From Gemmobacter aquarius (GTDB lineage Bacteria; Pseudomonadota; Alphaproteobacteria; Rhodobacterales; Rhodobacteraceae): 64,000 nucleotides of DNA. Below the pieces are notes generated by a model. The model worked only from the letters and a program-made list of their open reading frames with translations. It was not told the origin of the DNA and made no database searches. The position numbers and the translations under genes are program-made. The stretch covers positions 2,220,001 to 2,284,000 of the forward strand of contig NZ_CP028918.1 of assembly GCF_003060865.1 (NCBI RefSeq), in the 5' to 3' direction. Shown here in pieces: positions 46,384 to 55,396 of this stretch; within the stretch, counting starts at the first letter, position 1, and each line of letters begins with the position of its first letter.

Positions 46384-47559
46384 TCAGTCCTGCACTCCGC
46401 CCGCCTCTGCCGCGCCTGCCTTGGCCTCGATCTCGCGCCATTTGGCAACGTTTTCATTATGTTCGGCCAAGGTCTTGGCAAAGGCATGCCCGCCCGATCC
46501 ATCAGCGACAAAGTAAAGATCATCCGTCTTGTCGGGGTTCAGCGCGGCCTCGATCGACAACCGCCCCGGATTGGCAATCGGCGTCGGCGGCAGCCCGTCG
46601 ATGACATAGGTGTTATAGGGCGTCTCGCGGCGCAACTCGCTCTGCCGCAGGCCGCGCCCCAGCACGCCCTCGCCCTTGGTCACGCCGTAAATCACCGTCG
46701 GGTCGGTCTGCAACCGCATCCCCTGCTCGAGCCGGTTGATGAAGACCGACGCTACGCGCTTGCGCTCCTCGGCGATCCCCGTCTCTTTTTCGACGATAGA
46801 CGCCATGATCAGCGCCTCTTCCGGCGTGTCATAGGGCAGCCCCTCGGCCCGCGTCGCCCACAGCTCGGCCATCGTCGCCGCCTGCCGCGTCGCCATCTCG
46901 GCCAGCAGCGCCGCACGGTCCGCCCCGCGCTCCACTTCATAGCTGTCGGGCGCAAGCGACCCCTCTGGCGGCACCGCCGCCACTTCGCCGCTCAGGAAAT
47001 CGGCCCGCTTGAGCGCATCGACCACCTGCCAGCTCGTCACCCCCTCGGCCAGCGTGACCCGCCAGCGGATATCATCCGCCTCGGTCACATCGATATAGGC
47101 CGACGGCGACGCCTCGGCCGCCGGATCGAACTTGACCACCTCGACATAGCGGTTCGTCGCTGCATCCAACTCGCGCAACACCACCTCGGCCTTGGCCACG
47201 CTGATCCGGAAATTCACCTCGCGCCCGCAGGTCGATTGCCCGCCCGCCGTCAGATCGGCCAAGACCTGCTCCATCGAGGCCTTCGCACCGACCAGATAAG
47301 AGCCGAATTTCAACCCGTCCGCCTTGCCGGAATACTCGGCACCGATGCGGAAAATGCGCGCATCCGAAACCGCCCGCCGCTCCTCCAGCGCACGGCTGAC
47401 AGCCGAAAGCGAATCCCCCTTCTCGACACGGAAACAGATCGCCTCGGCCAAAGGCCCCGGCCCCGTGAACTGCTCGCGCCCCCATGCCAGCAGGCCAGCC
47501 GCCACGACCAGTACCACGATGAACAGCGTCAGCGCATTCGAGGCGATCGATTTCCACAT
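46384..47559 (-). CDS. mltG: Endolytic murein transglycosylase
   Basis: It cuts nascent glycan strands at the inner membrane and helps end chain elongation. 391 residues. A single N-terminal membrane span (LTLFIVVLVVAAGLLAW) is followed by a LysM-like region (FRVEKGDSLSAVSRALEER) and the YceG catalytic domain with ALIMASIVEKETGIAEERKRVASVF (catalytic glutamate near residue 256) and LQTDPTVIYGVTKGEG. The start shares one base with the fabF stop (TGATG). Its upstream neighbours are fatty-acid genes, and the GTA operon begins 180 bases after it. Confidence 0.95.
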   Translation of the reverse strand: MWKSIASNALTLFIVVLVVAAGLLAWGREQFTGPGPLAEAICFRVEKGDSLSAVSRALEERRAVSDARIFRIGAEYSGKADGLKFGSYLVGAKASMEQVLADLTAGGQSTCGREVNFRISVAKAEVVLRELDAATNRYVEVVKFDPAAEASPSAYIDVTEADDIRWRVTLAEGVTSWQVVDALKRADFLSGEVAAVPPEGSLAPDSYEVERGADRAALLAEMATRQAATMAELWATRAEGLPYDTPEEALIMASIVEKETGIAEERKRVASVFINRLEQGMRLQTDPTVIYGVTKGEGVLGRGLRQSELRRETPYNTYVIDGLPPTPIANPGRLSIEAALNPDKTDDLYFVADGSGGHAFAKTLAEHNENVAKWREIEAKAGAAEAGGVQD

Positions 47560-48821
47560 CAGCCGGTCACCCGCCCCAGCACCAACGAAGCATTGGTCCC
47601 GCCAAACCCGAACGAATTCGACAGCGCCACATCGATCTTGCGCTTCACCGCCTTGTTGGCTGCCAGGTCCAGCTTCGGCGTCACCGCCGGATTATCGAGG
47701 TTGATCGTCGGCGGCGCCACCCCGTCACGGATCGCCAGCACGCAGAAAATCGCCTCGACCGCGCCCGCAGCCCCCAGCAAATGCCCTATGCTCGACTTGG
47801 TCGACGACATCGTCGCCGCCGCCGCCGCATCGCCCATCAGCCGCTCGACCGCGCCCAACTCGATGGTATCGGCCATCGTGCTCGTGCCATGCGCGTTGAT
47901 GTAATCCACATCTGCAGGCGTCAACCCCGCCCGCTTCAACGCAGCCGCCATGGACCGGTAGCCCCCGTCGCCATCCTCGGACGGGGCGGTGATGTGATAG
48001 GCATCGCCCGAAAGCCCGTAACCCAGCACCTCGGCGTAGATCTTGGCACCCCGCGCCTTGGCATGCTCGTATTCCTCCAGCACCACCACGCCCGCGCCCT
48101 CGCCCATGACGAATCCGTCACGGTCGGCGTCATAGGGGCGGCTCGCCTTTGCCGGATCGTCGCCGCGCTTTGTCGACAGCGCCTTGCACGCGTTGAACCC
48201 CGCGATCCCGATTTCCGAGATCGGGCTTTCCGCCCCGCCCGCGATCATCACATCCGCATCGCCCCACTGGATCAACCGCGCTGCATCGCCAATGGCATGC
48301 GCCCCCGTCGAACAGGCAGTCACAACCGCATGGTTCGGCCCCTTGAACCCGAAGCGGATGGAAACCTGCCCCGAAATCAGATTGATCAGCGCGCCCGGAA
48401 TGAAGAAGGGCGAAACCCGCTTGGGCCCCTTTTCCTTGATCAGCACGGCGGTTTCCGCAATCGAGGTCAACCCCCCGATCCCCGACCCGATCATCACGCC
48501 GGTCCGCAACTTGCCTTCTTCGTCCGGCGCATCCCATCCTGCATCGCGCACGGCCTGAACCGCAGCGGCCATGCCATACAGGATGAAATCATCCACCTTG
48601 CGGCGGTCCTTCGGCTCCATCCAGTCATCGGGATTGAACGTGCCGTCGCTGCCATCCCCATAGGGAATCTCGCAAGCATATTGCGTCACCACATTGCTCG
48701 CATCGAACCGCGTGATCGGCCCCGCCCCGGACTGCCCCGCAATCAGGCGGCTCCAGGTTTCCTCGACCCCGCAGGCCAGCGGCGTCACCATTCCCAGACC
48801 CGTTACGACTACACGACGCAT
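47559..48821 (-). CDS. fabF: 3-oxoacyl-[acyl-carrier-protein] synthase II
   Basis: It condenses malonyl-ACP with acyl-ACP in fatty-acid elongation. 420 residues. RVVVTGLGMVTPL opens the protein. The active-site cysteine is in VTACSTGAHAIGDA, and the two histidines are in YINAHGTSTMADTIELGAV and SIGHLLGAAGAVE. The start at 48821 has GGGAGA upstream. It is translationally coupled to mltG. An arginase-family gene separates it from acpP, an unusual interruption. Confidence 0.97.
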   Translation of the reverse strand: MRRVVVTGLGMVTPLACGVEETWSRLIAGQSGAGPITRFDASNVVTQYACEIPYGDGSDGTFNPDDWMEPKDRRKVDDFILYGMAAAVQAVRDAGWDAPDEEGKLRTGVMIGSGIGGLTSIAETAVLIKEKGPKRVSPFFIPGALINLISGQVSIRFGFKGPNHAVVTACSTGAHAIGDAARLIQWGDADVMIAGGAESPISEIGIAGFNACKALSTKRGDDPAKASRPYDADRDGFVMGEGAGVVVLEEYEHAKARGAKIYAEVLGYGLSGDAYHITAPSEDGDGGYRSMAAALKRAGLTPADVDYINAHGTSTMADTIELGAVERLMGDAAAAATMSSTKSSIGHLLGAAGAVEAIFCVLAIRDGVAPPTINLDNPAVTPKLDLAANKAVKRKIDVALSNSFGFGGTNASLVLGRVTG

Positions 48822-48905
48822 TCCGTCTCTCCCGGCAAGTGGCGTTCCGTCACGGGTGATACACGGCCCCTTTGCCCCACGCAACACTGGCCCCCGCGAA
48901 CCCGC

Positions 48906-49844
48906 CTAGCCCTGCCGCGCGATCACCCCCACGACGCCCACCAGCAGCTGCGCTGCCACCATCGCCCCCAGCCCGTCGATGTCCCGCTCGGGCATGAACT
49001 CGACCATGTCGAAGCCCACGATCCGCGCCTTCTCGGCAACCGCTCCCACCAGTTCCATCACCTGCCAGTAGCTCAGCCCCCCCGCAGTCCGCCCGATCAC
49101 GGCAGGCATCACCGCAGGGTCCAGCGCGTCGACATCCAGACAGATCACCACATCCGCGCCCTCGGGGATAAGATCGACCGCCCGCCACACCCCGGCCCGC
49201 GCCACCTCGCCTGCAGGCACGAACTCCACGCCCCATTCCGTCGCATCGCGCAGATCGGACACCCGCGCCGACCCGATCCCCCGCTGCCCCACCTGAATGA
49301 TCCGCTCCACATGCGCCATCTCGGATGCCCGCCGCATGGTCGACGAAAGCCCCCACCGCTCGCCCTCGACCTCGTCGCGCCAGTCGATATGCGCGTCGAT
49401 CTGCAACACCGTCAGCTTGCGCCCGCTCGCCGCCAAAGCCTGCACCATCGGAATCGGCACGGAATCATCCCCGCCCAGCAGCACCGGCACCGCCCCCCGC
49501 GCCACGATCCTTTCGACCGCCGCCGCGATCAAGGCGCGGTTCCCCTCGGCATCGCGCTCGACAACCGGCAGGTCGCCCGCATCGACCGCACGCACCCCCT
49601 CGGGCAGCATCGGCCCGCCCAGATCGAAATCCACATGGGTCAGGTTCGCGCCATAGGCCGCCCCTGCCGCCCGTATCGCCTCGGGTCCACCCGCACAGTA
49701 GAACCCGACCGAAGAATAGGGAGTGCACCCCGCAGCCCCAAAAATCACCACCTTGGCCTCGACCGCCCCCAGATCGTCGCAACGCGGCAGTCCCAAAAAG
49801 GTCGCCACCCGCCCTGCCCCGAACATCGCCGCCAAAGTCGCCAT
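48906..49844 (-). CDS. Agmatinase/arginase-family ureohydrolase
   Basis: 312 residues. It should hydrolyse a guanidino compound (agmatine or similar) to urea plus amine using two metal ions. Metal motifs: VLLGGDDSVPIPMV, LQIDAHIDWRD, CLDVDALDPAVMP. In the first motif the usual GGDH histidine is Asp, a variant I believe occurs in a subgroup of this family, so activity or metal preference may differ. GFDMVEFMPERD closes the domain. GGGAGGC precedes the start. A pair of direct repeats and a terminator upstream suggest its own transcription unit inside the fab block. Confidence 0.88.
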   Translation of the reverse strand: MATLAAMFGAGRVATFLGLPRCDDLGAVEAKVVIFGAAGCTPYSSVGFYCAGGPEAIRAAGAAYGANLTHVDFDLGGPMLPEGVRAVDAGDLPVVERDAEGNRALIAAAVERIVARGAVPVLLGGDDSVPIPMVQALAASGRKLTVLQIDAHIDWRDEVEGERWGLSSTMRRASEMAHVERIIQVGQRGIGSARVSDLRDATEWGVEFVPAGEVARAGVWRAVDLIPEGADVVICLDVDALDPAVMPAVIGRTAGGLSYWQVMELVGAVAEKARIVGFDMVEFMPERDIDGLGAMVAAQLLVGVVGVIARQG

Positions 49845-49890
49845 CGCCGCCTCCCGTGCTGTCCTCTGCACAGTCACGCGAACCGCCCCG

Positions 49891-49931
49891 CCTGTCGCCA
49901 GAAAAAAGCAGCCTGTCGCCTGAAAAATGCA
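49891..49931 (-). promoter_or_regulatory. Pair of 21-base-spaced direct repeats upstream of the ureohydrolase gene
   Basis: CCTGTCGCCAGAAAAAAGCA (49891-49910) and CCTGTCGCCTGAAAAATGCA (49912-49931) match at 18 of 20 positions with a 21-base period, two helical turns. They lie 47-87 bases before the start codon, where an operator or activator site would be expected. The binding protein is unknown. Confidence 0.5.
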
Positions 49932-49944
49932 CAGCGCCAAACGC

Positions 49945-49969
49945 AAAAAGGCGCCCCCGCAGGGACGCC
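49945..49969 (-). terminator. Rho-independent terminator after acpP
   Basis: On the minus strand GGCGTCCC and GGGGCGCC pair over eight bases (one G-U) with a TGCG loop, followed by five Ts. It lies about 30 bases past the acpP stop. Confidence 0.65.
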
Positions 49970-49999
49970 CTTCGCTATTCCAGCCGATCCGCTAAAGGA

Positions 50000-50233
50000 T
50001 CAGGCGGCTTCCGAGATGAACTTCACCGCGTCGCCGAAGGTCTGGATGGTTTCGGCGGCATCATCCGGGATCTCGATCCCGAACTCTTCCTCGAACGCCA
50101 TGACCAGCTCGACCGTGTCGAGGCTATCCGCGCCCAGATCATCGATGAACGAAGCGTTCTCCGTCACCTTGTCCTCTTCGACGCCAAGATGTTCGACGAC
50201 GATCTTCTTCACGCGTGCAGCGATGTCGCTCAT
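50000..50233 (-). CDS. acpP: Acyl carrier protein
   Basis: 77 residues, acidic, the carrier of growing fatty acids. The phosphopantetheine serine is S37 in [20 protein letters not shown]. The start at 50233 is preferred to a longer frame because [12 protein letters not shown] is the standard beginning. A candidate promoter lies 100 bases upstream and a terminator follows, so acpP can be made as a short abundant transcript. Confidence 0.97.
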   Translation of the reverse strand: MSDIAARVKKIVVEHLGVEEDKVTENASFIDDLGADSLDTVELVMAFEEEFGIEIPDDAAETIQTFGDAVKFISEAA

Positions 50234-50334
50234 GGTCTCTTCCTCTTTTTCCGTTGCGGGGAAATGTCCCGATATTCGTCTTAGTCCCCGTTGAACACGG
50301 GACGGCAAGGTTCGCTCCCAGCCGGTTCGCGGCG

Positions 50335-50363
50335 GCTATAGCAAGGGAGTGGCGTCAAGGCAA
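50335..50363 (-). promoter_or_regulatory. Candidate acpP promoter
   Basis: On the minus strand TTGCCT (50363-50358) and TATAGC (50340-50335) are spaced by 17 bases, about 100 bases before the acpP start. A small hairpin (CACCGC/GCGGTG) at the fabG stop may separate the two genes. Confidence 0.4.
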
Positions 50364-50393
50364 ACGCTTTCAACTACACCGCGCAAGGCGGTG

Positions 50394-51131
50394 TCACACC
50401 ATGGCCATCCCGCCATTCACATGCAACGTGGCTCCGGTCACGTAACCCGCCTCGGGCGAGGCGAGGTAAAGCACCGCCGCCGCGATCTCGGCAGGCTCGC
50501 CCATGCGTCCGGCCGGAACCGCGCCCAGAATACCCGCCTTCTGCGCCTCGTTCAGCTTGTCCGTCATCGCGGTGGTGATGAACCCCGGCGCCACGCAGTT
50601 CACCGTGATGCCACGGCTCGCCACTTCCGCCGCCAGCGATTTCGACAGCCCCACCATGCCTGCCTTGCTCGCAGCATAGTTCACCTGCCCGCCGTTTCCG
50701 GTGGTCCCCACGACCGACGAGATGTTCACGATCCGACCCCAACGCGCCTTCATCATGCCCCGGATCGCCGCGCGGCACAGCCGAAAGGTGCTGGTCAGGT
50801 TGACATCGATCACCGATTGCCAATCTTCGTCCGACATCCGCATCGCCAACCCGTCGCGCGTGATGCCCGCATTGTTCACCAGCACATCGACCGACCCCAT
50901 CGCCTCGGCCGCCCGCTTGACCAGCCCTTCGACCTCTTCGGCCACCGACAGGTTGCAGGGCAGCACATGCGCCCGCCCGCCCAGTTCGGCAGCCAATGCC
51001 TCAAGAGGCTCGACCCGCGTCCCCGAAAGCCCGACCGTCGCCCCCGCCGCGTGCAGCGCCCGCGCGATCTCGGCCCCGATCCCGCCCGAAGCCCCCGTCA
51101 CCAGCGCCGTTTTTCCCGTCAGATCGAACAT
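50394..51131 (-). CDS. fabG: 3-oxoacyl-[acyl-carrier-protein] reductase
   Basis: It reduces 3-oxoacyl-ACP with NADPH. 245 residues, a classical short-chain dehydrogenase. The cofactor motif is TGASGGIG near residue 12, NNAG follows (LVNNAGITRDGLAMRM), and the catalytic Ser-Tyr-Lys are in NISSVVGTTGNGGQVNYAASKAG. It ends with the usual YVTGATLHVNGGMAM. The start at 51131 has GGAGG at the right distance. Confidence 0.97.
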   Translation of the reverse strand: MFDLTGKTALVTGASGGIGAEIARALHAAGATVGLSGTRVEPLEALAAELGGRAHVLPCNLSVAEEVEGLVKRAAEAMGSVDVLVNNAGITRDGLAMRMSDEDWQSVIDVNLTSTFRLCRAAIRGMMKARWGRIVNISSVVGTTGNGGQVNYAASKAGMVGLSKSLAAEVASRGITVNCVAPGFITTAMTDKLNEAQKAGILGAVPAGRMGEPAEIAAAVLYLASPEAGYVTGATLHVNGGMAMV

Positions 51132-51297
51132 CAGCAAAGCCTCCACAGCAGATTTGCCCGCTTTCCTAGCAGCCCTCGCCCCGCAAGACCACCGCTTCGA
51201 CCAATCCGGCCCAAAGGCACGGTCTTGCCGCCTGCATGCCCTCGCCCCGGCACCTCACAGGGGCGGCAAACCCGCTCGCCGCCTTCCCCGCTCCCCG

Positions 51298-51402
51298 CCT
51301 TCCCCTTGCCCAGCCTTCCCCTTGCCCAGCCTTCCATTGTCTGAAACATCCTCGGGAGGGTCCTGGCTCGGGAGGGTCCGGGAGGGTGGAAAACCCTCCC
51401 GG
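51298..51402. repeat. C-rich tandem repeat and GC hairpin between fabD and fabG
   Basis: Two identical 16-base units (51298-51313, 51314-51329) are followed by an inverted copy of the dispersed GGATATTTCAG-like element (CTGAAACATCCTC) and a 10-bp hairpin (51378-51402, loop GGAAA). The hairpin could terminate fabD transcripts. No gene was seen in 51132-51457. Confidence 0.6.
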
Positions 51403-51437
51403 CGGTTCTGCAGCCCCTCCGCGGCAGGATCGAGCCT

Positions 51438-51456
51438 GATTTTTCGCAGAAAAATC
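51438..51456. repeat. Compact hairpin beside the fabD stop
   Basis: GATTTTTC, GCA, GAAAAATC is a perfect 8-bp stem with the same GCA loop as the hairpin at 2036-2056. It ends two bases before the fabD stop codon. Confidence 0.55.
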
Positions 51457-51457
51457 G

Positions 51458-52390
51458 TCACCCCTTGGCGGCGACCACATCTTCCGGCGTGCCCACCGCC
51501 CGCGTCACCGCCTCTTTTGCGATGCGCTTGACCATGCCCGACAAGGCCTTGCCCGCGCCGATCTCCCAGAACTCGGTCACACCCGCGCCCTCCATCCACA
51601 ACACGGATTCGCGCCAGCGCACCGATCCCGTCACCTGCGCGACCAGCAGGTCGCGGATGCGGTCCGGCTCGGTCACCGCCTCGGCCCGCACATTCACGAC
51701 AACCGGCACCACCGGCTTGTTCACGACCACCCCGGCAAGCGCCTCGGCCATGCGATGCGCCGCAGGCTGCATCAGCGCGCAATGGAACGGCGCGCTCACC
51801 GGCAACAGCAGTGCCCGCTTGGCGCCCTTGGCCTTGGCGATCTCCAAAGCCCGCTCCACCGCCCCGCGATGCCCCGACACCACAACCTGTGCAGGGTCAT
51901 TGTCATTCGCCGCCTGACATACCTCGCCCTGCGCCGCCTCGGCCGCAACTTCGGACGCCGCCGCGAAATCCAGCCCCAGCAGCGCCGCCATGGCCCCTAT
52001 GCCCACCGGAACCGCCTCTTGCATCGCAATCCCGCGAATCCGCAAAAGCCGCGCCGTATCGGCCAACCCCAAAGCGCCAGCCGCACAAAGCGCCGAATAC
52101 TCGCCCAATGAATGCCCCGCGACAAAGGCCGCATGCGACGCAACCGTGATCCCCTCGGCCTCCAGCGCCCGCACCGCCGCCATCGAGGTCGCCATCAACG
52201 CCGGCTGCGCGTTCTGCGTCAAGGTCAGCGCCTCGATCCCGCCTTCCCAGATCAGCGCCGACAACTTCTCGCCCAGCGCGTCATCCACCTCGTCGAACAC
52301 CGCCCTCGCCGCCGGATAGGCCTCGGCCAAGGCCCGCCCCATGCCGATGGTCTGTGCACCCTGTCCCGGAAATACGAATGCGCGGCTCAT
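51458..52390 (-). CDS. fabD: Malonyl CoA-acyl carrier protein transacylase
   Basis: It loads malonyl onto ACP. 310 residues. [15 protein letters not shown] opens it. The nucleophile elbow is [16 protein letters not shown], with the catalytic serine. The histidine is in [13 protein letters not shown], and [15 protein letters not shown] ends the domain. The start at 52390 has AAAGGGA upstream. It is the first gene of the fab block, though 326 bases of repeats separate it from fabG. Confidence 0.97.
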   Translation of the reverse strand: MSRAFVFPGQGAQTIGMGRALAEAYPAARAVFDEVDDALGEKLSALIWEGGIEALTLTQNAQPALMATSMAAVRALEAEGITVASHAAFVAGHSLGEYSALCAAGALGLADTARLLRIRGIAMQEAVPVGIGAMAALLGLDFAAASEVAAEAAQGEVCQAANDNDPAQVVVSGHRGAVERALEIAKAKGAKRALLLPVSAPFHCALMQPAAHRMAEALAGVVVNKPVVPVVVNVRAEAVTEPDRIRDLLVAQVTGSVRWRESVLWMEGAGVTEFWEIGAGKALSGMVKRIAKEAVTRAVGTPEDVVAAKG

Positions 52391-52570
52391 ATCTGTCCCT
52401 TTCCTTCGTTCAGGCCCGATTACCCTGCCGCGACCCGCTGTGCAACGCAAAGGCCGCTTTCGTTGCACAGCGGTCCCCGGTCCCCTGTGGCAAAGACGCG
52501 TTCCAGCCAGATTTCTTCTGCTCTCCCCCTACAGCGAGCGGCATCTGCGTCCGTACTATCCGGTTCAACG

Positions 52571-54019
52571 ATGTCCGCTGTTCAGGTTGTGCATATGCAA
52601 GCGTCCCTATCACCACGTAAGCCCCCCGCCGAAGCCGGTGACCCGGCACGCGATGCCATCCGTGACATCGCCGCAGATACCGGAACCCTTGTCGTCGACC
52701 TTGCCAATGCGGCGGGCCATATCGAAGACATCAATTCCAGCCTGACCCGCCAGACCCTGACGATGGGCGAGATGATCGGACAGGTGGCGATCATCGCCAA
52801 TGGCAATGGCGCGGTGCTCGCAGCCGTCACCGAAGTGACCGGCGCCACCGACAGCGTGCGCCTCACGATGCGCGAGGGCCAGGGCCAGATCGCCTCTGCC
52901 ATAAACGAGGTCACGGGCCTGACCGACTCCGTTGCCGAATTCGGCACCCGTTCGGCTGGCCTGACAGATGCGCTCACACAGGTCAGACGCGTCGCCGCCG
53001 ATATCTATTCCATTGCCCGCATGACCAACCTCCTCTCGCTCAACGCCTCGATCGAAGCCGCACGCGCAGGCGCCGCGGGTCGCGGCTTCATGATCGTTGC
53101 CCAAGAGGTAAAACGCCTCTCGGCCCGTACCGCCGAAGCCACGCAAGAGATCGACCGCACGCTAGACCTTCTCGCAGGCCAGATCGGCAGCATGTCCCTT
53201 CTCGGATCGGATGCGGTCGATCAGGCCGGCAAGGTCCGCCGCGAAACCGGCAGTCTGACCAGCGTCATGGCCCGGATCGAATCGGCCATCGAAAGCGTCG
53301 CCCGCGAGCAGGACAGTATATTGCAAACGGTCGCCGTCTCGAACTCGGCCATCCGGAATGCCGAAGGCGGCTTTAACGGCTTCGCCCAAGACCTGGATGC
53401 GACATCCGAAAGCCTCCGCGGCGCCCGCGACAGGATCGCCTCGCTCATTCCAGCAGGGGAAAGGCTGGTCGGCGCCTGTGCCCGCCTCGGCGTCGAAACC
53501 GTCGACAGCCCCTATATCCGCACCGTGCAATCCGTCGCAGCCGAGGTCGCGAAAGCCTTCGAGGCAGAAATCGCCGCCGGGCGCGTTTCGGCTGCGGCGC
53601 TTTTCGACCGCACGTTGACGCCGGTCCCAAATACCGATCCGCAACAGTTCGTTGCCTATGCGACCGCGCTAACCGACCGTGTGCTTCCGCCGCTGATCGA
53701 ACCGGTGCTCGCGCTATCCTCCGATGTGGTCTTTTGCGCCGCCGTCGATGTGAACGGATACCTTCCGACCCACAACCGCAAGTTTTCGCACCCGCCGCGT
53801 CCGCACGATCCGGTCTGGAACCTTGCCAATTGCCGCAACCGGCGCGTCTTTGATGACAGGGTCGGCCTCGCCGCAGGACGCCACACCCAGCCCTTCCTGC
53901 TACAAGCCTACCGGCGCGACATGGGGGGCGGCGCATTCGCTATGATGAAGGACGTCTCGGCCCCCATCGTGGTGCATGGCCGCCACTGGGGGGGCTTGCG
54001 TCTGGCCTACCGCGCCTGA
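52571..54019 (+). CDS. Soluble methyl-accepting chemotaxis-type protein
   Basis: 482 residues without membrane segments. The signalling hairpin tip reads [44 protein letters not shown] (~155-200), matching MCP proteins. The C-terminal ~150 residues ([38 protein letters not shown]) resemble the cache-like sensor tail found in cytoplasmic alphaproteobacterial receptors. Here the sensor lies behind the signalling part instead of before it. No che genes are nearby. An alternative ATG exists at 52595. Confidence 0.85.
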   Translation: MSAVQVVHMQASLSPRKPPAEAGDPARDAIRDIAADTGTLVVDLANAAGHIEDINSSLTRQTLTMGEMIGQVAIIANGNGAVLAAVTEVTGATDSVRLTMREGQGQIASAINEVTGLTDSVAEFGTRSAGLTDALTQVRRVAADIYSIARMTNLLSLNASIEAARAGAAGRGFMIVAQEVKRLSARTAEATQEIDRTLDLLAGQIGSMSLLGSDAVDQAGKVRRETGSLTSVMARIESAIESVAREQDSILQTVAVSNSAIRNAEGGFNGFAQDLDATSESLRGARDRIASLIPAGERLVGACARLGVETVDSPYIRTVQSVAAEVAKAFEAEIAAGRVSAAALFDRTLTPVPNTDPQQFVAYATALTDRVLPPLIEPVLALSSDVVFCAAVDVNGYLPTHNRKFSHPPRPHDPVWNLANCRNRRVFDDRVGLAAGRHTQPFLLQAYRRDMGGGAFAMMKDVSAPIVVHGRHWGGLRLAYRA

Positions 54020-54059
54020 ACAGGTTGCACCAAAGCCGCTCTCGGCCTAGCTCATTCGC

Positions 54060-54491
54060 ATGGCCCTGCATGACCGCCCGACCCTGCGCCGAATCCTCTA
54101 TGCCACCTGCTTCGAGGCGGGTGGCATCGTTCTTTCGACGCTTCTCCTCCTCGCCATGGCCAAAACCTCGGCCCCCTCCTCCTTCGCCTTCTCGGTCCTC
54201 GCCTCGACCGTGGCGATGACATGGAACCTGATCTTCAACGCCCTCTTCGAACGCTGGGAGGCGCGCCAACCCGTCCGTGGCCGCAGCCTCGCCCGCCGCA
54301 TCTCGCATGCCCTCCTGTTCGAGGCGGGGCTGGTGCTGGCCCTCCTTCCCCTCACCGCATGGTGGTTCGCCGTCCCGCTTCTGACCGCCCTCGTCTACGA
54401 GGCAGCACTGATCGCAGCGTTCCTCCTCTACACCTACATCTTCACATGGGCCTTCGACCGCATCTTCGGCCTCCCCGCATCGGCCCGCTGA
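54060..54491 (+). CDS. PACE-family (proteobacterial antimicrobial compound efflux) transporter
   Basis: 143 residues with four hydrophobic helices in two tandem BTP domains. The first repeat includes RRILYATCFEAGGIVLST and TWNLIFNALFERWEAR, the second ISHALLFEAGLVLALLPL and YTYIFTWAFDRIFGLP. The conserved glutamates in FEAG are typical. The AceI-like family exports biguanides such as chlorhexidine and probably short diamines. It follows the chemoreceptor gene after 40 bases. Confidence 0.88.
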   Translation: MALHDRPTLRRILYATCFEAGGIVLSTLLLLAMAKTSAPSSFAFSVLASTVAMTWNLIFNALFERWEARQPVRGRSLARRISHALLFEAGLVLALLPLTAWWFAVPLLTALVYEAALIAAFLLYTYIFTWAFDRIFGLPASAR

Positions 54492-54511
54492 CGCCCCGCA
54501 AACCCCCGCGC

Positions 54512-54539
54512 TTGCATCCCCGCCGCCTTTCTGTATAAG
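54512..54539 (+). promoter_or_regulatory. Candidate promoter of the rpsF operon
   Basis: TTGCAT (54512-54517) and TATAAG (54534-54539) are separated by 16 bases, about 110 bases before rpsF. Confidence 0.45.
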
Positions 54540-54647
54540 GCCGCATCCTTGTCGTATCACCACGAACCGGCGCAGCCTCTCGTGGACGGGCGGCGGCAAG
54601 GCAAAATGCCCGTCCTATGAAATGCGCCTACATGAACTGGAGCATAC

Positions 54648-55136
54648 ATGCCGCTTTACGAGCATGTTTTCATTGCGCGTCAGGACCTGTCCAACACGCA
54701 AGCCGAAGGCCTCATCGAACATTTCTCGACCGTCCTCTCGGATAACGGCGGCAAAGTCGTCGAACACGAGTACTGGGGCGTCAAGACGATGGCCTACAAG
54801 ATCAACAAGAACCGCAAGGGCCACTATGCCTTCCTGAAGTCGGACGCGCCCGCGTCGGCCGTTCAGGAAATGGAGCGCCTGATGCGCCTGCATGACGACG
54901 TGATGCGCGTCCTGACCATCAAGGTCGACGTTCATGGCGAAAGCCCGTCGGTGCAGATGCAAAAGCGTGACGACCGTGAACGCGGTGACCGCCCCGAGGG
55001 TGGTTTCGGCGGTGGCGAACGTCGCGAGCGCAGCTTCGGCGACCGTCCCGACCGCGGCGACCGCCCCTCGGGCGACCGTCCCGGTGGTGATCGTGGCGGC
55101 GACCGTGGCGAACGCCCCGGCGGCTTTCGTCGTTGA
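54648..55136 (+). CDS. rpsF: 30S ribosomal protein S6 with Arg/Gly/Asp-rich C-terminal tail
   Basis: 162 residues. Residues 1-~105 are ordinary S6 ([42 protein letters not shown]). The remaining ~55 residues form a low-complexity tail made of GDRP/GDRG-like repeats ending GERPGGFRR. Many alphaproteobacteria have shorter charged S6 tails; this one is long and repetitive. S6 pairs with S18 in the 30S platform, and rpsR follows 20 bases later. Confidence 0.95.
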   Translation: MPLYEHVFIARQDLSNTQAEGLIEHFSTVLSDNGGKVVEHEYWGVKTMAYKINKNRKGHYAFLKSDAPASAVQEMERLMRLHDDVMRVLTIKVDVHGESPSVQMQKRDDRERGDRPEGGFGGGERRERSFGDRPDRGDRPSGDRPGGDRGGDRGERPGGFRR

Positions 55137-55156
55137 TCGGTAGGAAAGGATAAACC

Positions 55157-55384
55157 ATGGCCAACAAACCGTTTTTCCGCCGCCGCAAGGTCTGCCCCTT
55201 CTCGGGCGACAACGCGCCTGCGATCGACTACAAGGACGTCCGCCTTCTGCAGCGCTACGTGTCCGAGCGCGGCAAGATCGTTCCGTCCCGCATCACCGCA
55301 GTCTCGGCAAAGAAGCAGCGTGAACTGGCGCAAGCCATCAAACGCGCCCGCTTCCTCGCCCTGCTGCCCTACGCTGTGAAGTAA
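55157..55384 (+). CDS. rpsR: 30S ribosomal protein S18
   Basis: 75 residues, normal length. [42 protein letters not shown] is the family pattern. It binds S6 in the 30S subunit. It lies between rpsF and rplI with 12-20 base gaps, the standard operon order. Confidence 0.98.
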   Translation: MANKPFFRRRKVCPFSGDNAPAIDYKDVRLLQRYVSERGKIVPSRITAVSAKKQRELAQAIKRARFLALLPYAVK

Positions 55385-55396
55385 GGAGAGACCCAC

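Noticed and set aside
47781..50294. 837-codon plus-strand frame
   Set aside because: It crosses fabF, the ureohydrolase and acpP in antisense, with His/Arg/Pro-rich shadow composition.
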